Notes: generated from the sequence alone by a model not told the origin. Shown: positions 40,878 to 50,632, counted from the first letter of the stretch. The stretch: DNA of 64,000 bases from Chryseobacterium herbae (GCF_025154075.1 NZ_JAOAMU010000003.1:459713-523712); one strand, 5' to 3'. Numbers and translations: made by a program.

Positions 40878-41203
40878 CAAAACTACAAACTTTTAAGTAT
40901 ATCTTCCAAATAATATTTGATAATTAACATAAGTTGGGGTGAAGATATTTCAGTTTTTATAGTGATGAAAGGAAGTCAGAAGCTCGAAGAGGGAAGTTAT
41001 TGAAGTCCAAATATATGAATACGAGAGGTGTGCTATTAATATTTTTTAAAACTACTTCAATACATATATCGGAGAAACTGTTAAATACTTACCGTCTAAT
41101 AGTAACTTCCATCCTCCAGCTTCCATCTTCCAATCTTTTAATCTTAATTTCTTTCCTGAACTTTGGTTAATTAACATTTAACGCAAGTTTATAAATTCCT
41201 GAA
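40878..41203. other. Intergenic gap, no gene
   Basis: It holds low-complexity CTTCCATCCTCCAGCTTCCA-type units (about 41107-41140), related to the dispersed intergenic repeats of this window. No reading frame was found. Confidence 0.4.
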
Positions 41204-41234
41204 TTGGCTTATATTAAAAGAAACTTTATATTTG
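41204..41234 (+). promoter_or_regulatory. Promoter of the 41255 gene
   Basis: TTG (41204-41206), 20 bp, TATATTTG (41227-41234): a fully canonical Bacteroidota promoter. It shows that a longer upstream reading frame beginning at the same TTG is not translated. Confidence 0.7.
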
Positions 41235-41254
41235 CGATAAAGAAAATAAAGGAT

Positions 41255-41809
41255 ATGAATACTCCCTCAAATATGCTGGCTCTGGGAACCAAGGCTCCGT
41301 TTTTCGAGCTTCCGAACCCTTCAAAAACTAATGAGATCCAATCTCTGGAAGATCTGAAAGGTGAGAAAGGAACACTGGTGATCTTTATGTGCAACCACTG
41401 TCCGTTTGTGCTTCACGTGATCGACAAGATCAACGAATTGTATGAAGACTATAATGAAAAAGGGATTGAATTCATTGCAATCAATGCCAATGATGTAGAA
41501 AAATATCCGGCTGATTCTCCGGAAAAAATGATAGAATTCCAGATTGAAAGAAATTTTGATTTCCCATATCTGTATGACGAAAGCCAGGCCGTAGCCAAAG
41601 CTTATGATGCAGCTTGTACACCGGACTTCTATTTCTTTGATGATAAATTAGACCTGATCTACAGAGGACAGATGGATGATTCAAGACCCGGAAACAACAA
41701 AGATGTAACCGGAGAAGATCTGATCATCGCTTTCGAAAACCTACTTTTGGGTGGGCCACAGGAAGAGATCCAGAAACCAAGCATGGGATGCAATATCAAA
41801 TGGAAGTAA
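41255..41809 (+). CDS. Thioredoxin-fold/peroxiredoxin-like protein with CNHCP motif
   Basis: The ATG at 41255 (184 aa) lies 21 bp below the promoter. The domain is AhpC/TSA- or TlpA-like: LGTKAPFFELPNPSK at the start, VIFMCNHCPFVLHVIDKINE with the CxxC-type motif C-N-H-C, then ACTPDFYFFDDKLDL (cis-Pro) and RGQMDDSRPG. It has no signal peptide, so is cytoplasmic. This family is widespread in Bacteroidota and its partners are not defined. Confidence 0.88.
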   Translation: MNTPSNMLALGTKAPFFELPNPSKTNEIQSLEDLKGEKGTLVIFMCNHCPFVLHVIDKINELYEDYNEKGIEFIAINANDVEKYPADSPEKMIEFQIERNFDFPYLYDESQAVAKAYDAACTPDFYFFDDKLDLIYRGQMDDSRPGNNKDVTGEDLIIAFENLLLGGPQEEIQKPSMGCNIKWK

Positions 41810-41849
41810 TACGATGAATGGTTGAATATTTTTAACCGTCATATATAAG

Positions 41850-41885
41850 TATAAAGCTGTTCTTTTTTAAGAGCAGCTTTTTTGT
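41850..41885 (+). terminator. Terminator after the 41255 gene
   Basis: AAAGCTGTTCTT and AAGAGCAGCTTT pair with one wobble, followed by TTTTG. Confidence 0.8.
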
Positions 41886-41944
41886 GCGCAAACATCTGTG
41901 TCAATCTTTAAAATCTGCTAGAGACTTTTTCAATATCATAAATA

Positions 41945-42110
41945 AACGAGCTCATCATTTTATTTCCCGCAGATCTCACGGATCCCGCAGATCTTTAGGA
42001 ATCATTATCTGTGAAATTTGCGTGATCTGTGGGAAATAAAAATACCTTAACTTATTACAATCCTTATATGCAAGATGCTTCGACTCCGCTCAGCATGACA
42101 GGGGACACGT
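41945..42110. repeat. Intergenic repeats: inverted TTTCCCGCAGATC element and CTTCGACTCCGCTCAGCATG element
   Basis: TTTATTTCCCGCAGATC (about 41958) pairs with GATCTGTGGGAAATAAA (about 42023) to make a long hairpin, with a second copy of CCCGCAGATC inside. Just downstream TTCGACTCCGCTCAGCATGA (about 42079) is a separate element of a type scattered in many flavobacterial genomes by recollection. No gene was seen. Confidence 0.5.
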
Positions 42111-42123
42111 TAAGAGGATATTT

Positions 42124-43029
42124 TTAAAAGCCAGCTGTAATTTTCACCTCTTTTTCAACCTTCAGATCCACATTTACTTTATTGTGCGAGAAATTCTTTA
42201 TAAACTCAGAAGGCGTTTTCTCCGTATACTTTTTAAACATCCGGTTAAAATAAGTCACATTATTAAATCCACAGCTGTAGCTGCATTCTGAAATACTCTT
42301 ATCCTGAGCCATCAGCAGGCAGGCTTTATTGATACGGTACCGGTTCACAAATTCTGTAAAAGTGATCTGCGTCGCTTTTTTGAAAAAGTTACAGAAAGCC
42401 GGCAATGTAAGGTTGGCGAGCCTGGCTACATCTTCAATATTGATTTCCTTATCATAATTATGTTCTACGTAAGTGAAAATATTTTCCAGTCTCGTCTTGT
42501 TTTTTGAGATAATGGTATACGGCATGATTTCCTTGTTCAAAAGATCATAATCCTTACATTTTGAAAGTTCAAACAAAATCTCAAGCAGCAGCAGATATCT
42601 TTTATAACCTTCCGATTCCAGCATGAGTTTCAGTTTGGGAAGCATTACTTTTTTAATCTTATGATGAAAATGAATTCCGTATTTTGAAAGTTCCAGAAGA
42701 TTTTTAATTGATCGGGCTTCCACTTCCTGTTCCGGAAACTGAAGAATCTCTTCTCTGAACTGAAGCACGATTTCTTCATGCGGATCCGTAGAATTTAGGC
42801 CAAATCCTGAATGCGGAATATTGGAACCTATCAACACCAGATCTCCGTTCGTATAATTGCTTTTGTGATAGCCAACATGACGGGTTCCGTTCCCGGAAAT
42901 GACACACACCAGTTCGATTTCAGGATGGTAATGATACTCCCACTTGAACTCGCAGATCGGCGAATTGTTGTGCAGAGTGCGGAAAGAACTCTTTTCGCTC
43001 GTAATGATTCTTTCAAAACTGACTTTCAT
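42124..43029 (-). CDS. AraC family transcriptional regulator
   Basis: This 301-aa protein has an N-terminal cupin-like sensor domain (CEFKWEYHYHPEIELVCVIS, GDLVLIGSNIPHS) and a C-terminal pair of HTH motifs (INIEDVARLANLTLPAFCNF; SISECSYSCGFNNVTYFNRMF). It diverges from an MFS transporter-trehalase-TonB receptor operon, so it probably senses the sugar taken up by it. A 12-bp palindrome, TATATTAATATA (43065-43076), in the intergenic gap is a candidate binding site. Confidence 0.9.
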   Translation of the reverse strand: MKVSFERIITSEKSSFRTLHNNSPICEFKWEYHYHPEIELVCVISGNGTRHVGYHKSNYTNGDLVLIGSNIPHSGFGLNSTDPHEEIVLQFREEILQFPEQEVEARSIKNLLELSKYGIHFHHKIKKVMLPKLKLMLESEGYKRYLLLLEILFELSKCKDYDLLNKEIMPYTIISKNKTRLENIFTYVEHNYDKEINIEDVARLANLTLPAFCNFFKKATQITFTEFVNRYRINKACLLMAQDKSISECSYSCGFNNVTYFNRMFKKYTEKTPSEFIKNFSHNKVNVDLKVEKEVKITAGF

Positions 43030-43064
43030 CTCATTAATCGTATTTATTCAATAAAAATACTAAT

Positions 43065-43076
43065 TATATTAATATA
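43065..43076. promoter_or_regulatory. 12-bp palindrome in the AraC/MFS gap
   Basis: TATATTAATATA is a perfect palindrome between the divergent genes. It could be an operator, but AT-only palindromes arise easily in this DNA. Confidence 0.25.
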
Positions 43077-43143
43077 GTTCAAATATTGATTTATTGTGTT
43101 AAATTAATGTTAACCTAAATGCTTCTATCTTAGCCGACAAGAA

Positions 43144-44382
43144 ATGATCTCCATGAAAAATTTCAATATTAAAGCCGTCCTGTTTTTGAACTATTTTGTT
43201 TTCGCGATTCTTTTGAATTCCGTGGGAACAGTTATTCTGCAGGTACAGCAAAACTTCGGAATCTCAAAATCTTCAGCCAGTATTCTGGAAGGATTTAAGG
43301 ATCTTCCGATTGCTATATGTTCATTTATTCTGGCGTCATTTCTACCCAAAATAGGGATCAAAAATTCCATGCTTATCGCCCTTTTTTTGGTGAGCTGCAT
43401 GTGTTTTGTGATGCCGTTTTCCAATGATTTTTGGTTTTTCAAACTGCTGTTTGCCATTGTAGGGGTTTCATTTGCATTAATAAAAATCTCGGTTTTTACT
43501 TCTATTGGTCTTGTGACAAATACCGATAAAGAACATTCAAGCTTTATGGGCTTTCTGGAAGGATTCTTTATGATCGGTGTATTAGCGGGAAATGTGCTTT
43601 TCAGTTTGTTTATTGATGATCATAATCCGAAATCTACCCAATGGCTTAATGTATATTGGGTACTGGGAGCCGTTTCTACCTTGTCCTTCTTGTTTTTATT
43701 CTTTTCAAAATTAAATGAAACAGAAGCTAAAAGTGAGAAAACGGATTTATTAGGTGATTTGAAAAACAGCATCAGCTTATTCAGTTATAAAAAAGTATTG
43801 TTTTTTCTCCTGTGTGCCTTCTTATTTGTATTGGTAGAACAGAGTTTCCAGACATGGACGCCGACTTTTTATAAAGAAATTCTAAAACTTCCGACTTCCA
43901 TGAGTATTCAGGCCGGAGCCGTTTTAGCCGGAGCTTTTGCGCTGGGGAGATTTTTATCAGGCTTTTTCTCCAAGAAATTCAGCTGGATCTATGTGGTTTC
44001 TTTCTGCGTGATTGGTTTTGCGATAAGTATTATTCTGGTTCTGCCATTAACCCACAATATTCAGATTGATAAAGGAACAGGTTGGTTCAATGCTCCGCTT
44101 GTCGTGTATTTATTTCCTTTGATGGGAGGTTTGCTGGCACCGATTTATCCAAGTATCAATTCTGTGATTCTGGCATCCATTCCAAAATATTTACACAGTG
44201 CGATGGCCGGACTGATTGTGGTTTTTTCTGCAATCGGAGGAACAATTGGTTCTATGATCACTGGTTTTGTTTTCCAGGAATTCAGTGGACAGCAGGCGTT
44301 TTATCTTTCATTGATCCCGCTTTCACTGCTGATCATTTCAGCTATTTTCATGAATAAATTAAAAATAAATCCTAAGAAATAA
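43144..44382 (+). CDS. MFS sugar transporter
   Basis: The 412-aa protein has 12 membrane segments and a family layout resembling FucP/sugar MFS permeases (GISKSSASILEGFKDLPIAI, YWVLGAVSTLSFLF, FPLMGGLLAPIYPSINSVIL). Start may be the second ATG (43153), since the first gives MISMKNFN. It is the first gene of the trehalase cluster; only 2 bp separate it from the trehalase gene. Trehalose or a breakdown product is the inferred substrate. Confidence 0.85.
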   Translation: MISMKNFNIKAVLFLNYFVFAILLNSVGTVILQVQQNFGISKSSASILEGFKDLPIAICSFILASFLPKIGIKNSMLIALFLVSCMCFVMPFSNDFWFFKLLFAIVGVSFALIKISVFTSIGLVTNTDKEHSSFMGFLEGFFMIGVLAGNVLFSLFIDDHNPKSTQWLNVYWVLGAVSTLSFLFLFFSKLNETEAKSEKTDLLGDLKNSISLFSYKKVLFFLLCAFLFVLVEQSFQTWTPTFYKEILKLPTSMSIQAGAVLAGAFALGRFLSGFFSKKFSWIYVVSFCVIGFAISIILVLPLTHNIQIDKGTGWFNAPLVVYLFPLMGGLLAPIYPSINSVILASIPKYLHSAMAGLIVVFSAIGGTIGSMITGFVFQEFSGQQAFYLSLIPLSLLIISAIFMNKLKINPKK

Positions 44383-44384
44383 TA

Positions 44385-45863
44385 ATGAATAAACAGCTTT
44401 ACATAAACGAAATCCAGACTCTTTTTGATGATGTACAGAGAGCAGAGATCTTTGAAGACCAGAAGATGATGACTGATGCCGTTCCCATGTTTCCTGTTTC
44501 GGAAATCAATGCGGACTATGAAAAGAAAAAAGGAAGTCAGGGATTTGATCTGAAAGATTTTGTAACGGCGAATTTTGATTTCCTGGGAGCGAAAATTTCT
44601 ATCCATAGAGAAGGCCAGCTGCCGATCGAGCAACATATCGAAAAACTTTGGGATGAACTAACCCATACTGCTTATGAGGAGAAAGGAACATTACTGAAAC
44701 TTCCGAAGCCTTATATCGTACCGGGAGGACGTTTCAATGAATTCTTTTACTGGGACAGCTATTTCATTATGCTTGGATTACAGGTTTCGGGGAGAACAGA
44801 AATGATGGAGAATATTGTAGAAAACTGTTCTTATTTAATTCAGAATGTAGGATTTGTTCCGAATGCGAGCAGAACCCATTTCCTGAGCCGTTCGCAGCCA
44901 CCATACTTTTCGCTGATGCTGGATCTTCTGTTTGAAACTAATGGTGACGAAAAAATTTACACCAAATATCACGATACTTTAGAGAAGGAATATGCTTTCT
45001 GGATGAATGGGGAAGAATGGCTGGAGAACGATTCCAGCGTAAAAAGAGTAGCGAAAACGAAGAACGGAGATCTTCTGAACCGTTATTATGATGCAGAAAA
45101 TGCACCCCGCCCTGAAAGCTATCTGATCGATATTGAAGACAGCGACAATGCAGGCGAAGAATTTTACAGAAATATAAGAAGTGCCTGTGAATCCGGCTGG
45201 GATTTTTCCAGCAGATGGTTTGCAGACGGCGAACATATACAGACGATAGAAACACTGAATATTGCAGAAGTGGATCTGAACAGCCTTCTATGGCATTTGG
45301 AGAAAACACTGGCCAAATCTTCAGCACTTCTGAATCTGACAGAAAAAGAAAATTATTTTACTCAAAGAGCAGCAGGACGCAGACAGATGATCAACACTTA
45401 CTTTTGGGATGAAAACACTGAATGTTATAAAGATTATCACTTAAAAAAACACAAAAACACACCGTCTGAACATATTGCTGCTCTTTACCCATTATTTTTG
45501 GGACTGGCAGACGAGGCACAGGCTGAATCTGTTGCCCAGCATATTAAAGATAAATTCCTTTATCAGGGAGGTCTTGTAACGACTACAAAGAAAACCGGCC
45601 AGCAGTGGGATCTTCCTAATGCATGGGCACCATATCAGTGGTTAGGTTACAAAGCAATGAAGAATTATGGTTTCGATGAACTGGCTGAGGAAATTAAAAA
45701 TAACTGGTGTAAGAATGTGGAAAGAGTCTACAGCAACACTGGAAAATTAATGGAAAAATACAATGCATTAGACACGGAAACCATTGCGGGAGGAGGAGAG
45801 TACCCGAATCAGGACGGATTCGGATGGACAAATGGAGTCTATCTCAAATTAAAACAAAACTAA
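44385..45863 (+). CDS. treF: Alpha,alpha-trehalase, GH37
   Basis: The 492-aa enzyme hydrolyses trehalose to two glucose molecules. Both GH37 signatures are present: PGGRFNEFFYWDSYF (113-127) and QWDLPNAWAPYQW near 405. The Gly-rich loop GGGEYPNQDGFGW lies close to the end. There is no signal peptide, so it is cytoplasmic, and imported trehalose must be cleaved inside the cell, consistent with the adjacent permease and TonB receptor. Confidence 0.95.
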   Translation: MNKQLYINEIQTLFDDVQRAEIFEDQKMMTDAVPMFPVSEINADYEKKKGSQGFDLKDFVTANFDFLGAKISIHREGQLPIEQHIEKLWDELTHTAYEEKGTLLKLPKPYIVPGGRFNEFFYWDSYFIMLGLQVSGRTEMMENIVENCSYLIQNVGFVPNASRTHFLSRSQPPYFSLMLDLLFETNGDEKIYTKYHDTLEKEYAFWMNGEEWLENDSSVKRVAKTKNGDLLNRYYDAENAPRPESYLIDIEDSDNAGEEFYRNIRSACESGWDFSSRWFADGEHIQTIETLNIAEVDLNSLLWHLEKTLAKSSALLNLTEKENYFTQRAAGRRQMINTYFWDENTECYKDYHLKKHKNTPSEHIAALYPLFLGLADEAQAESVAQHIKDKFLYQGGLVTTTKKTGQQWDLPNAWAPYQWLGYKAMKNYGFDELAEEIKNNWCKNVERVYSNTGKLMEKYNALDTETIAGGGEYPNQDGFGWTNGVYLKLKQN

Positions 45864-45881
45864 CTATATAAAAATCATGCT

Positions 45882-48338
45882 ATGAAAAAAAGATCGATAT
45901 TTTTAATGGCTGCCACCGCTACGCTTTATTTTAACAACGCGTACGCCCAGGAAACTCCTCAGGATTCCATCAAGACGTCATCCATAGACCAGATCGTTAT
46001 TACCGGAAACTCCGGCCCGAAAAAGAAAATAGAATCCAGTACCGCTATCTCTACGTTTACGGCAAAAGAGATCCAGAAGCAGAATCCTATCAGTGCAGCC
46101 GCTCTTTTACAGAGGGTTCCGGGATTTGCTGTGGAAACTTCCGGTGGTGAAGTGGGTAACAACCTTTTTGCAAGAGGAATTCCTTCTGCAGGAGCTTATG
46201 AATTCGTGCAGGTTCAGGAAGACGGACTTCCAGTGTTTGAAGACGGAGCACTTCAGTTTGCGAATGCAGATAATTTTTTCCGTGTAGATAATACGGTGAG
46301 CCGTCTGGAAGCGCTGAGAGGTGGTTCAGGTTCCATTTATGCAAACAATTCTCCCGGAGGATTGATCAACTTTATTTCCAAAGAAGGGAGTAATGATTTT
46401 AAAGGTACGGCTAAGCTTGAAACCAGTACTTACGGCCTGATGCGTACAGATATTAATGTAGGCGGGGCTTTGGTCCAGGATAAACTTTTCTTTAACGTTG
46501 GCGGATTCTACAGAACAGATAACGGAATCAGAAAAACAGGTTTCAGAGCCAATAATGGCGGACAGATCAGAATGAACCTAAAGTATGTCTTTGATAAAGG
46601 CTATGCTAAAGTCTACTACAAAAAACTGGATGACCGGAATACATTCTACCTTCCGATTCCTTTATTACAAGACGGAAACGACCTTAAGGAATTTCCCGGT
46701 TTTAATGCCAATTATGGAACCTACAGCTACAGAGGAGTAAGTCAGCTTAATATTCCACAGGCCGGCGGCGGATTTTTTAAGAGAGATCTTGAAAACGGAA
46801 TTCACCCGAAAGTAGATGTTGTAGGAGCAGAATTTAAATATGATCTTGGAAATAATTTCAGCGTTCTGAACAAGACGAGATATACCAATATCAATATGGA
46901 GTATACGGGAATGTTCCCTGCAGGAGCTCCAAAACTGGCTTCTGATTATGCTACCGGTGCTATAAAAGACGGTGGTTTGGGAATGAGCAATTATCAGTAT
47001 TCTCTGGTGAGCAATGGGGCTTTGGTGAATCCTCAGTATATACAGAAATTAGGATTCTGGGCTATTGATAAGCAGATGAATAATTTTGTCAATGATTTAC
47101 AGTTCAATTATAAATTTGACAAAGGAAGTGTGACGGCCGGTTTCTATAAATCAAACTGGAAATCTCATCAGTACTGGAACTGGAGCAATGTTTTAGCAAC
47201 TGCTTCAGACAAACCGGAACTTTTAAATTTGGTGAATCCGTCTATGGGCCCTTCAGATACAGGATATTCTCAGACCTACAATGGGGTAAAAGATATGTCT
47301 TTCCTGATCAGAGATTCACAGATCCAGGGAAGTCTTAATGATGCTTATCTGAATTTTGATTATAATGTTACAGAAGACTTAAGCCTTAATGCAGGAATGC
47401 GTTACAGCCGTGATTACTATAAAGGATACAAAGTCAATACAACAACAGCCAATCTTAATAATTCAGGTTTAACAACTGACGGAACCCACAGCTTTGCAAC
47501 AACTACGGCAGATGATAATATGGCAGTATTGGGTAATCAGTATACGTATTGGAATTATGATATCAATAAAGTGTCTTACACATTGGCAGCCAATTATAAG
47601 CTTAACAAAGGAAATGCGGTATACGCCCGCTTCTCTCATGGTTTCAGATCTCCAAATGAAGAAGCTTACTATAATAATATAAGTGATCTGAGCGCTATTA
47701 AAGCGGTTGACACCAATCAGCTAGAAGTGGGTTACAAATATTATTCACGTACTTTCGATATCGGAATCATTCCTTTCTATTCTACGCTTAAAAACCTTTC
47801 ATTTACAGATGTATTCTCAGACGGAACTTCAGAAAATAAATTCGCCAACACAACGAACTTCGGGGTAGAAATCGAAGGATACACCAGACTTTTCAATAAT
47901 ATCCTTGAAGTGACTTTCAACGGAACGATTCAGAATCCGAAATACAAAGATTTTGTCGGGAAAAATGCAGACGGAACTACCTTTGACTACGACGGAAACA
48001 TCGTAAGAAGAATGCCTAAGTTCTATTTCAATATTTCTCCTGCAGTGAATATCACAAAAGAATGGAGAGCTTACGTAAGTATGAACTACTATGGAAAACG
48101 TTTCCAGAACGAAGGAAATACGGATGATAATGTTCTTCCGGCTTTCACTGAAGTAGGCGCAGGAATGTCCTACCAGTTAGGAAAAATACGTTTTGCGGTA
48201 GACGGAACCAATATCTTTAACACGATTGGCATTACAGAAGGAGATCCAAGATCCCAGACTGCAGCCGGAACGAATATCAGAATGGCAAGACCAATCATGG
48301 GAGCTGCTGCAAGAGCATCTATCACACTTGATTTTTAA
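45882..48338 (+). CDS. TonB-dependent outer-membrane receptor, likely trehalose-cluster importer
   Basis: The 818-aa protein has a signal peptide (1-23, ending NAYAQ). A TonB-box-like SIDQIVITGN follows, then a plug domain (SAAALLQRVPGFAVETSGG, RLEALRGGSGSIYANNSPGG) and a 22-strand barrel ending ARASITLDF with the terminal Phe. It lacks a SusD partner and a carboxypeptidase-D-like repeat, so it is a classical receptor rather than SusC type. It lies 18 bp after the trehalase gene, in the same operon. Confidence 0.92.
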   Translation: MKKRSIFLMAATATLYFNNAYAQETPQDSIKTSSIDQIVITGNSGPKKKIESSTAISTFTAKEIQKQNPISAAALLQRVPGFAVETSGGEVGNNLFARGIPSAGAYEFVQVQEDGLPVFEDGALQFANADNFFRVDNTVSRLEALRGGSGSIYANNSPGGLINFISKEGSNDFKGTAKLETSTYGLMRTDINVGGALVQDKLFFNVGGFYRTDNGIRKTGFRANNGGQIRMNLKYVFDKGYAKVYYKKLDDRNTFYLPIPLLQDGNDLKEFPGFNANYGTYSYRGVSQLNIPQAGGGFFKRDLENGIHPKVDVVGAEFKYDLGNNFSVLNKTRYTNINMEYTGMFPAGAPKLASDYATGAIKDGGLGMSNYQYSLVSNGALVNPQYIQKLGFWAIDKQMNNFVNDLQFNYKFDKGSVTAGFYKSNWKSHQYWNWSNVLATASDKPELLNLVNPSMGPSDTGYSQTYNGVKDMSFLIRDSQIQGSLNDAYLNFDYNVTEDLSLNAGMRYSRDYYKGYKVNTTTANLNNSGLTTDGTHSFATTTADDNMAVLGNQYTYWNYDINKVSYTLAANYKLNKGNAVYARFSHGFRSPNEEAYYNNISDLSAIKAVDTNQLEVGYKYYSRTFDIGIIPFYSTLKNLSFTDVFSDGTSENKFANTTNFGVEIEGYTRLFNNILEVTFNGTIQNPKYKDFVGKNADGTTFDYDGNIVRRMPKFYFNISPAVNITKEWRAYVSMNYYGKRFQNEGNTDDNVLPAFTEVGAGMSYQLGKIRFAVDGTNIFNTIGITEGDPRSQTAAGTNIRMARPIMGAAARASITLDF

Positions 48339-48358
48339 ACTTATATTTATTTTCTTCA

Positions 48359-48400
48359 TAAAAAAACCGTCAGGATATTTCCTGGCGGTTTTGATTTTTT
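48359..48400 (+). terminator. Terminator of the trehalose operon
   Basis: AAAACCG(T)CAGGA pairs with TCCTG(G)CGGTTTT; a T-rich segment follows. Confidence 0.75.
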
Positions 48401-48411
48401 GTGGGAGGAAG

Positions 48412-48684
48412 ATGTCAGATGCTAGATTTCAGACATGAGACACGAGACACTAGACTGAGATTAGAAAATGTCAATGGTGAATTTTGCTTCGCAAGTGAAA
48501 AGTGAATTTTAGCAATTCATAAAGTTTCGGGATGCGGGATGCGGGTTTCGTGATTCGGGTTTTTCTAGTATCGAGTTTCGAACTAGCAACTGTCAACCAG
48601 CAACCAAACTCCCCACCCATATACTCTAAAACTCTCATACTCTCTAACTTGGAACTCGAAAAACCCGCATCCCGTATCTCGAAA
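48412..48684. repeat. Intergenic repeat family B, copy 1
   Basis: A ~270-bp composite of short motifs: GATGTCAGATGCTAG, TTTTGCTTCGCAAGTG, GGGATGCGGGATGCGGG, TAGCAACTGTCAACCAGC, ATACTCTAAAACTCTC and CCCGCATCCCG. Related combinations, sometimes inverted, fill 54267-54480, 60325-60456 and 61428-61680. It ends directly at the stop codon of the MBL gene. Confidence 0.7.
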
Positions 48685-49323
48685 CTATTTAAAAAACGGA
48701 TTATACTGCTTCTCAAACCCTATTGTCGTAGGATTTCCGTGGCCTGAGAATACCTGAGTTTCATCATCAAGAATAAATAGTTTATTGGTAATACCTTCGA
48801 TCAGTTGTTCGTAGTTTCCTTTATAAAGGTCGGTTCTTCCGATGCTGCCTTCGAAAAGAACATCGCCGGAGATCATGAATTTCTGCTGGTCATTATGGTA
48901 CACAACGCTGCCCGGAGAATGTCCCGGAACGTGGTAGATTTTAAATTGTTCTCCATCCAGTTCAAGCACGTCGCCTTCATTGATGTAGGTAATATCTGCT
49001 TTTACGGGATCAACCGTGAATCCGAATCTCATTCCGCTGGCCTGAAGCATATCAAGTACATCCTGATCTTCCTGATGCATGTGAACAGGAACTTTGAAGG
49101 TGTCAAAAGCCCATTGAAGGCCTAAAACGTGGTCGATGTGAGCATGGGTCAGAAGAATCTTCTCGATCTTCAGTCCGTTTTCAGAAATAAAGCTTTTTAT
49201 CGCTTTGGTTTCCTGCTCATTCATATTTCCCGGATCGATCAGCCAGGCGTTTTTATTTTCGTTGTAAAGGATGTATGTGTTTTCGCTCGCAAAATTGAAT
49301 ACGAAGCCCTGAATCTGAAGCAT
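48685..49323 (-). CDS. MBL-fold metallo-hydrolase (glyoxalase II-like)
   Basis: The 212-aa enzyme has the metal-binding THAHIDHVLG motif (H60, H62, D64, H65), a later VPGHSPGSVVYH histidine and FSGHGNPTTIG. Length and layout match small thioesterase-type MBL hydrolases; hydrolysis of S-lactoylglutathione is not implied since these bacteria often lack glutathione. There is no signal peptide. It diverges from the DUF5103 gene. Confidence 0.88.
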   Translation of the reverse strand: MLQIQGFVFNFASENTYILYNENKNAWLIDPGNMNEQETKAIKSFISENGLKIEKILLTHAHIDHVLGLQWAFDTFKVPVHMHQEDQDVLDMLQASGMRFGFTVDPVKADITYINEGDVLELDGEQFKIYHVPGHSPGSVVYHNDQQKFMISGDVLFEGSIGRTDLYKGNYEQLIEGITNKLFILDDETQVFSGHGNPTTIGFEKQYNPFFK

Positions 49324-49393
49324 AACTGGATTTTTTTATTTCAAAAATACGATATTATTAAGAAAATCCCGATTTTTCGTTATCTTCGTCATA

Positions 49394-50608
49394 ATGAAAA
49401 CTTTGCGAATACTTTTACTTTCTTTGGGCGGACTGGTTTTTGGTCAGAATATTCAGAGCATTCAACTTTTTAATCCGCAGACGAACGATGAAACACCTGT
49501 TATCAGGTTCGGTGAGCAGTTGGTTTTAAGCTTTGATGATCTTACGAATGCCAGCGAAATCTACAGATATACGATCAAGCATTACGACAGAAACTGGAAT
49601 GATGACAACCTGTTTTTTACAGAAATGGCAACCGGAAGTTTAAACGGACTTCTGGATCAGTTCCAATATTCTTTTAATACGCTGCAGGCTTACACCCATT
49701 ATAAGCTTACATTCCCGAATGATAAAATACAACCGAAGATTTCAGGAAATTTTGAGCTGATTGTTTATAAAGATTCAGCAGATAGACCTCTTTTCAAAAG
49801 ACGTTTTTATCTGGTGGAAGATGTGGCAACCGTCGCTTTGAATATCTCAAGAATTGCAGATGCCAGAAATCCCAATGTGAATCAAAGGGTAGAAGTAAAA
49901 GCCACTTCAAAAACAGGAGATCTTTCCTCTAATGTCAATTCAATGACGTTGAATGTAATGCAGAACAACAACCCAAATGTAGTAGTTAATAGTTTGAAAC
50001 CAAGCGCAACCTTAGGAAATCAGCTGCTTTTTCAACAGATGAACTTAACATTTCCCGGGAATAACGAATTCTATTATTTCGATAACAAGAATATGAATAT
50101 GGCCGCAGATATGGTGAGAGCTACAGAATTGAAAGACGGCGTCAACCAAACTTATCTGCATCCAATATGGGCTTTTCCATTAAATTATCAATATCAGCCT
50201 GACGTAAACGGAGCGTGGTTCTTCAGAAGAAATGATTTGGGACTGGAAAGAAATGCTGAAAGAGAAGCCGATTATTCTTGGGTATATTTTTCTCTGGATT
50301 CCGATCCTGTGGATAAGGAAATCTATGTACTGGGAGGTTTTAACAATTTTATGCCAAGCAAAGAAAACCAGATGCAGTACGATGCAGCCAATAAAAAATA
50401 TGTAGCCAAAATATTTCTGAAACAAGGTTTTTACAACTACATCCTCGCTACCAAAGAAAGCGACGGTTCGCTGAACTTCGGAGAGGTGAATGGTAATTTC
50501 TGGCAGACGGAAAATCTGTATCAGGCGTTTTTATATTATGCTCCTTTCGGACGTAATTACGACGGGTTGATGGGATATGGAGAATTCAGAACTCCGATTG
50601 GAAAATAA
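49394..50608 (+). CDS. DUF5103 / type IX secretion system plug protein
   Basis: The 404-aa exported protein has a signal peptide (1-18, ending VFGQN). Family landmarks: IQSIQLFNPQTNDETPVIRF, ASEIYRYTIKHYDRNWNDD, ADRPLFKRRFYLVED, the C-terminal IYVLGGFNNFMPSKENQM and NYILATKESDGSL. Members are annotated as the plug protein of the SprA (Sov) translocon, closing its extracellular or periplasmic gate. It complements the two T9SS cargo genes at the start of the window. Confidence 0.85.
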   Translation: MKTLRILLLSLGGLVFGQNIQSIQLFNPQTNDETPVIRFGEQLVLSFDDLTNASEIYRYTIKHYDRNWNDDNLFFTEMATGSLNGLLDQFQYSFNTLQAYTHYKLTFPNDKIQPKISGNFELIVYKDSADRPLFKRRFYLVEDVATVALNISRIADARNPNVNQRVEVKATSKTGDLSSNVNSMTLNVMQNNNPNVVVNSLKPSATLGNQLLFQQMNLTFPGNNEFYYFDNKNMNMAADMVRATELKDGVNQTYLHPIWAFPLNYQYQPDVNGAWFFRRNDLGLERNAEREADYSWVYFSLDSDPVDKEIYVLGGFNNFMPSKENQMQYDAANKKYVAKIFLKQGFYNYILATKESDGSLNFGEVNGNFWQTENLYQAFLYYAPFGRNYDGLMGYGEFRTPIGK

Positions 50609-50632
50609 AATTTACATTAATTTGTTTAAATA

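Noticed and set aside
43065-43076. TATATTAATATA as a firm AraC operator
   Set aside because: AT-only palindromes are expected by chance at this base composition; listed at low confidence only.
48471-48747. Two opposed frames (81 and 71 codons) inside repeat family B
   Set aside because: They arise from low-complexity repeat sequence and overlap the MBL gene end; composition is not protein-like.
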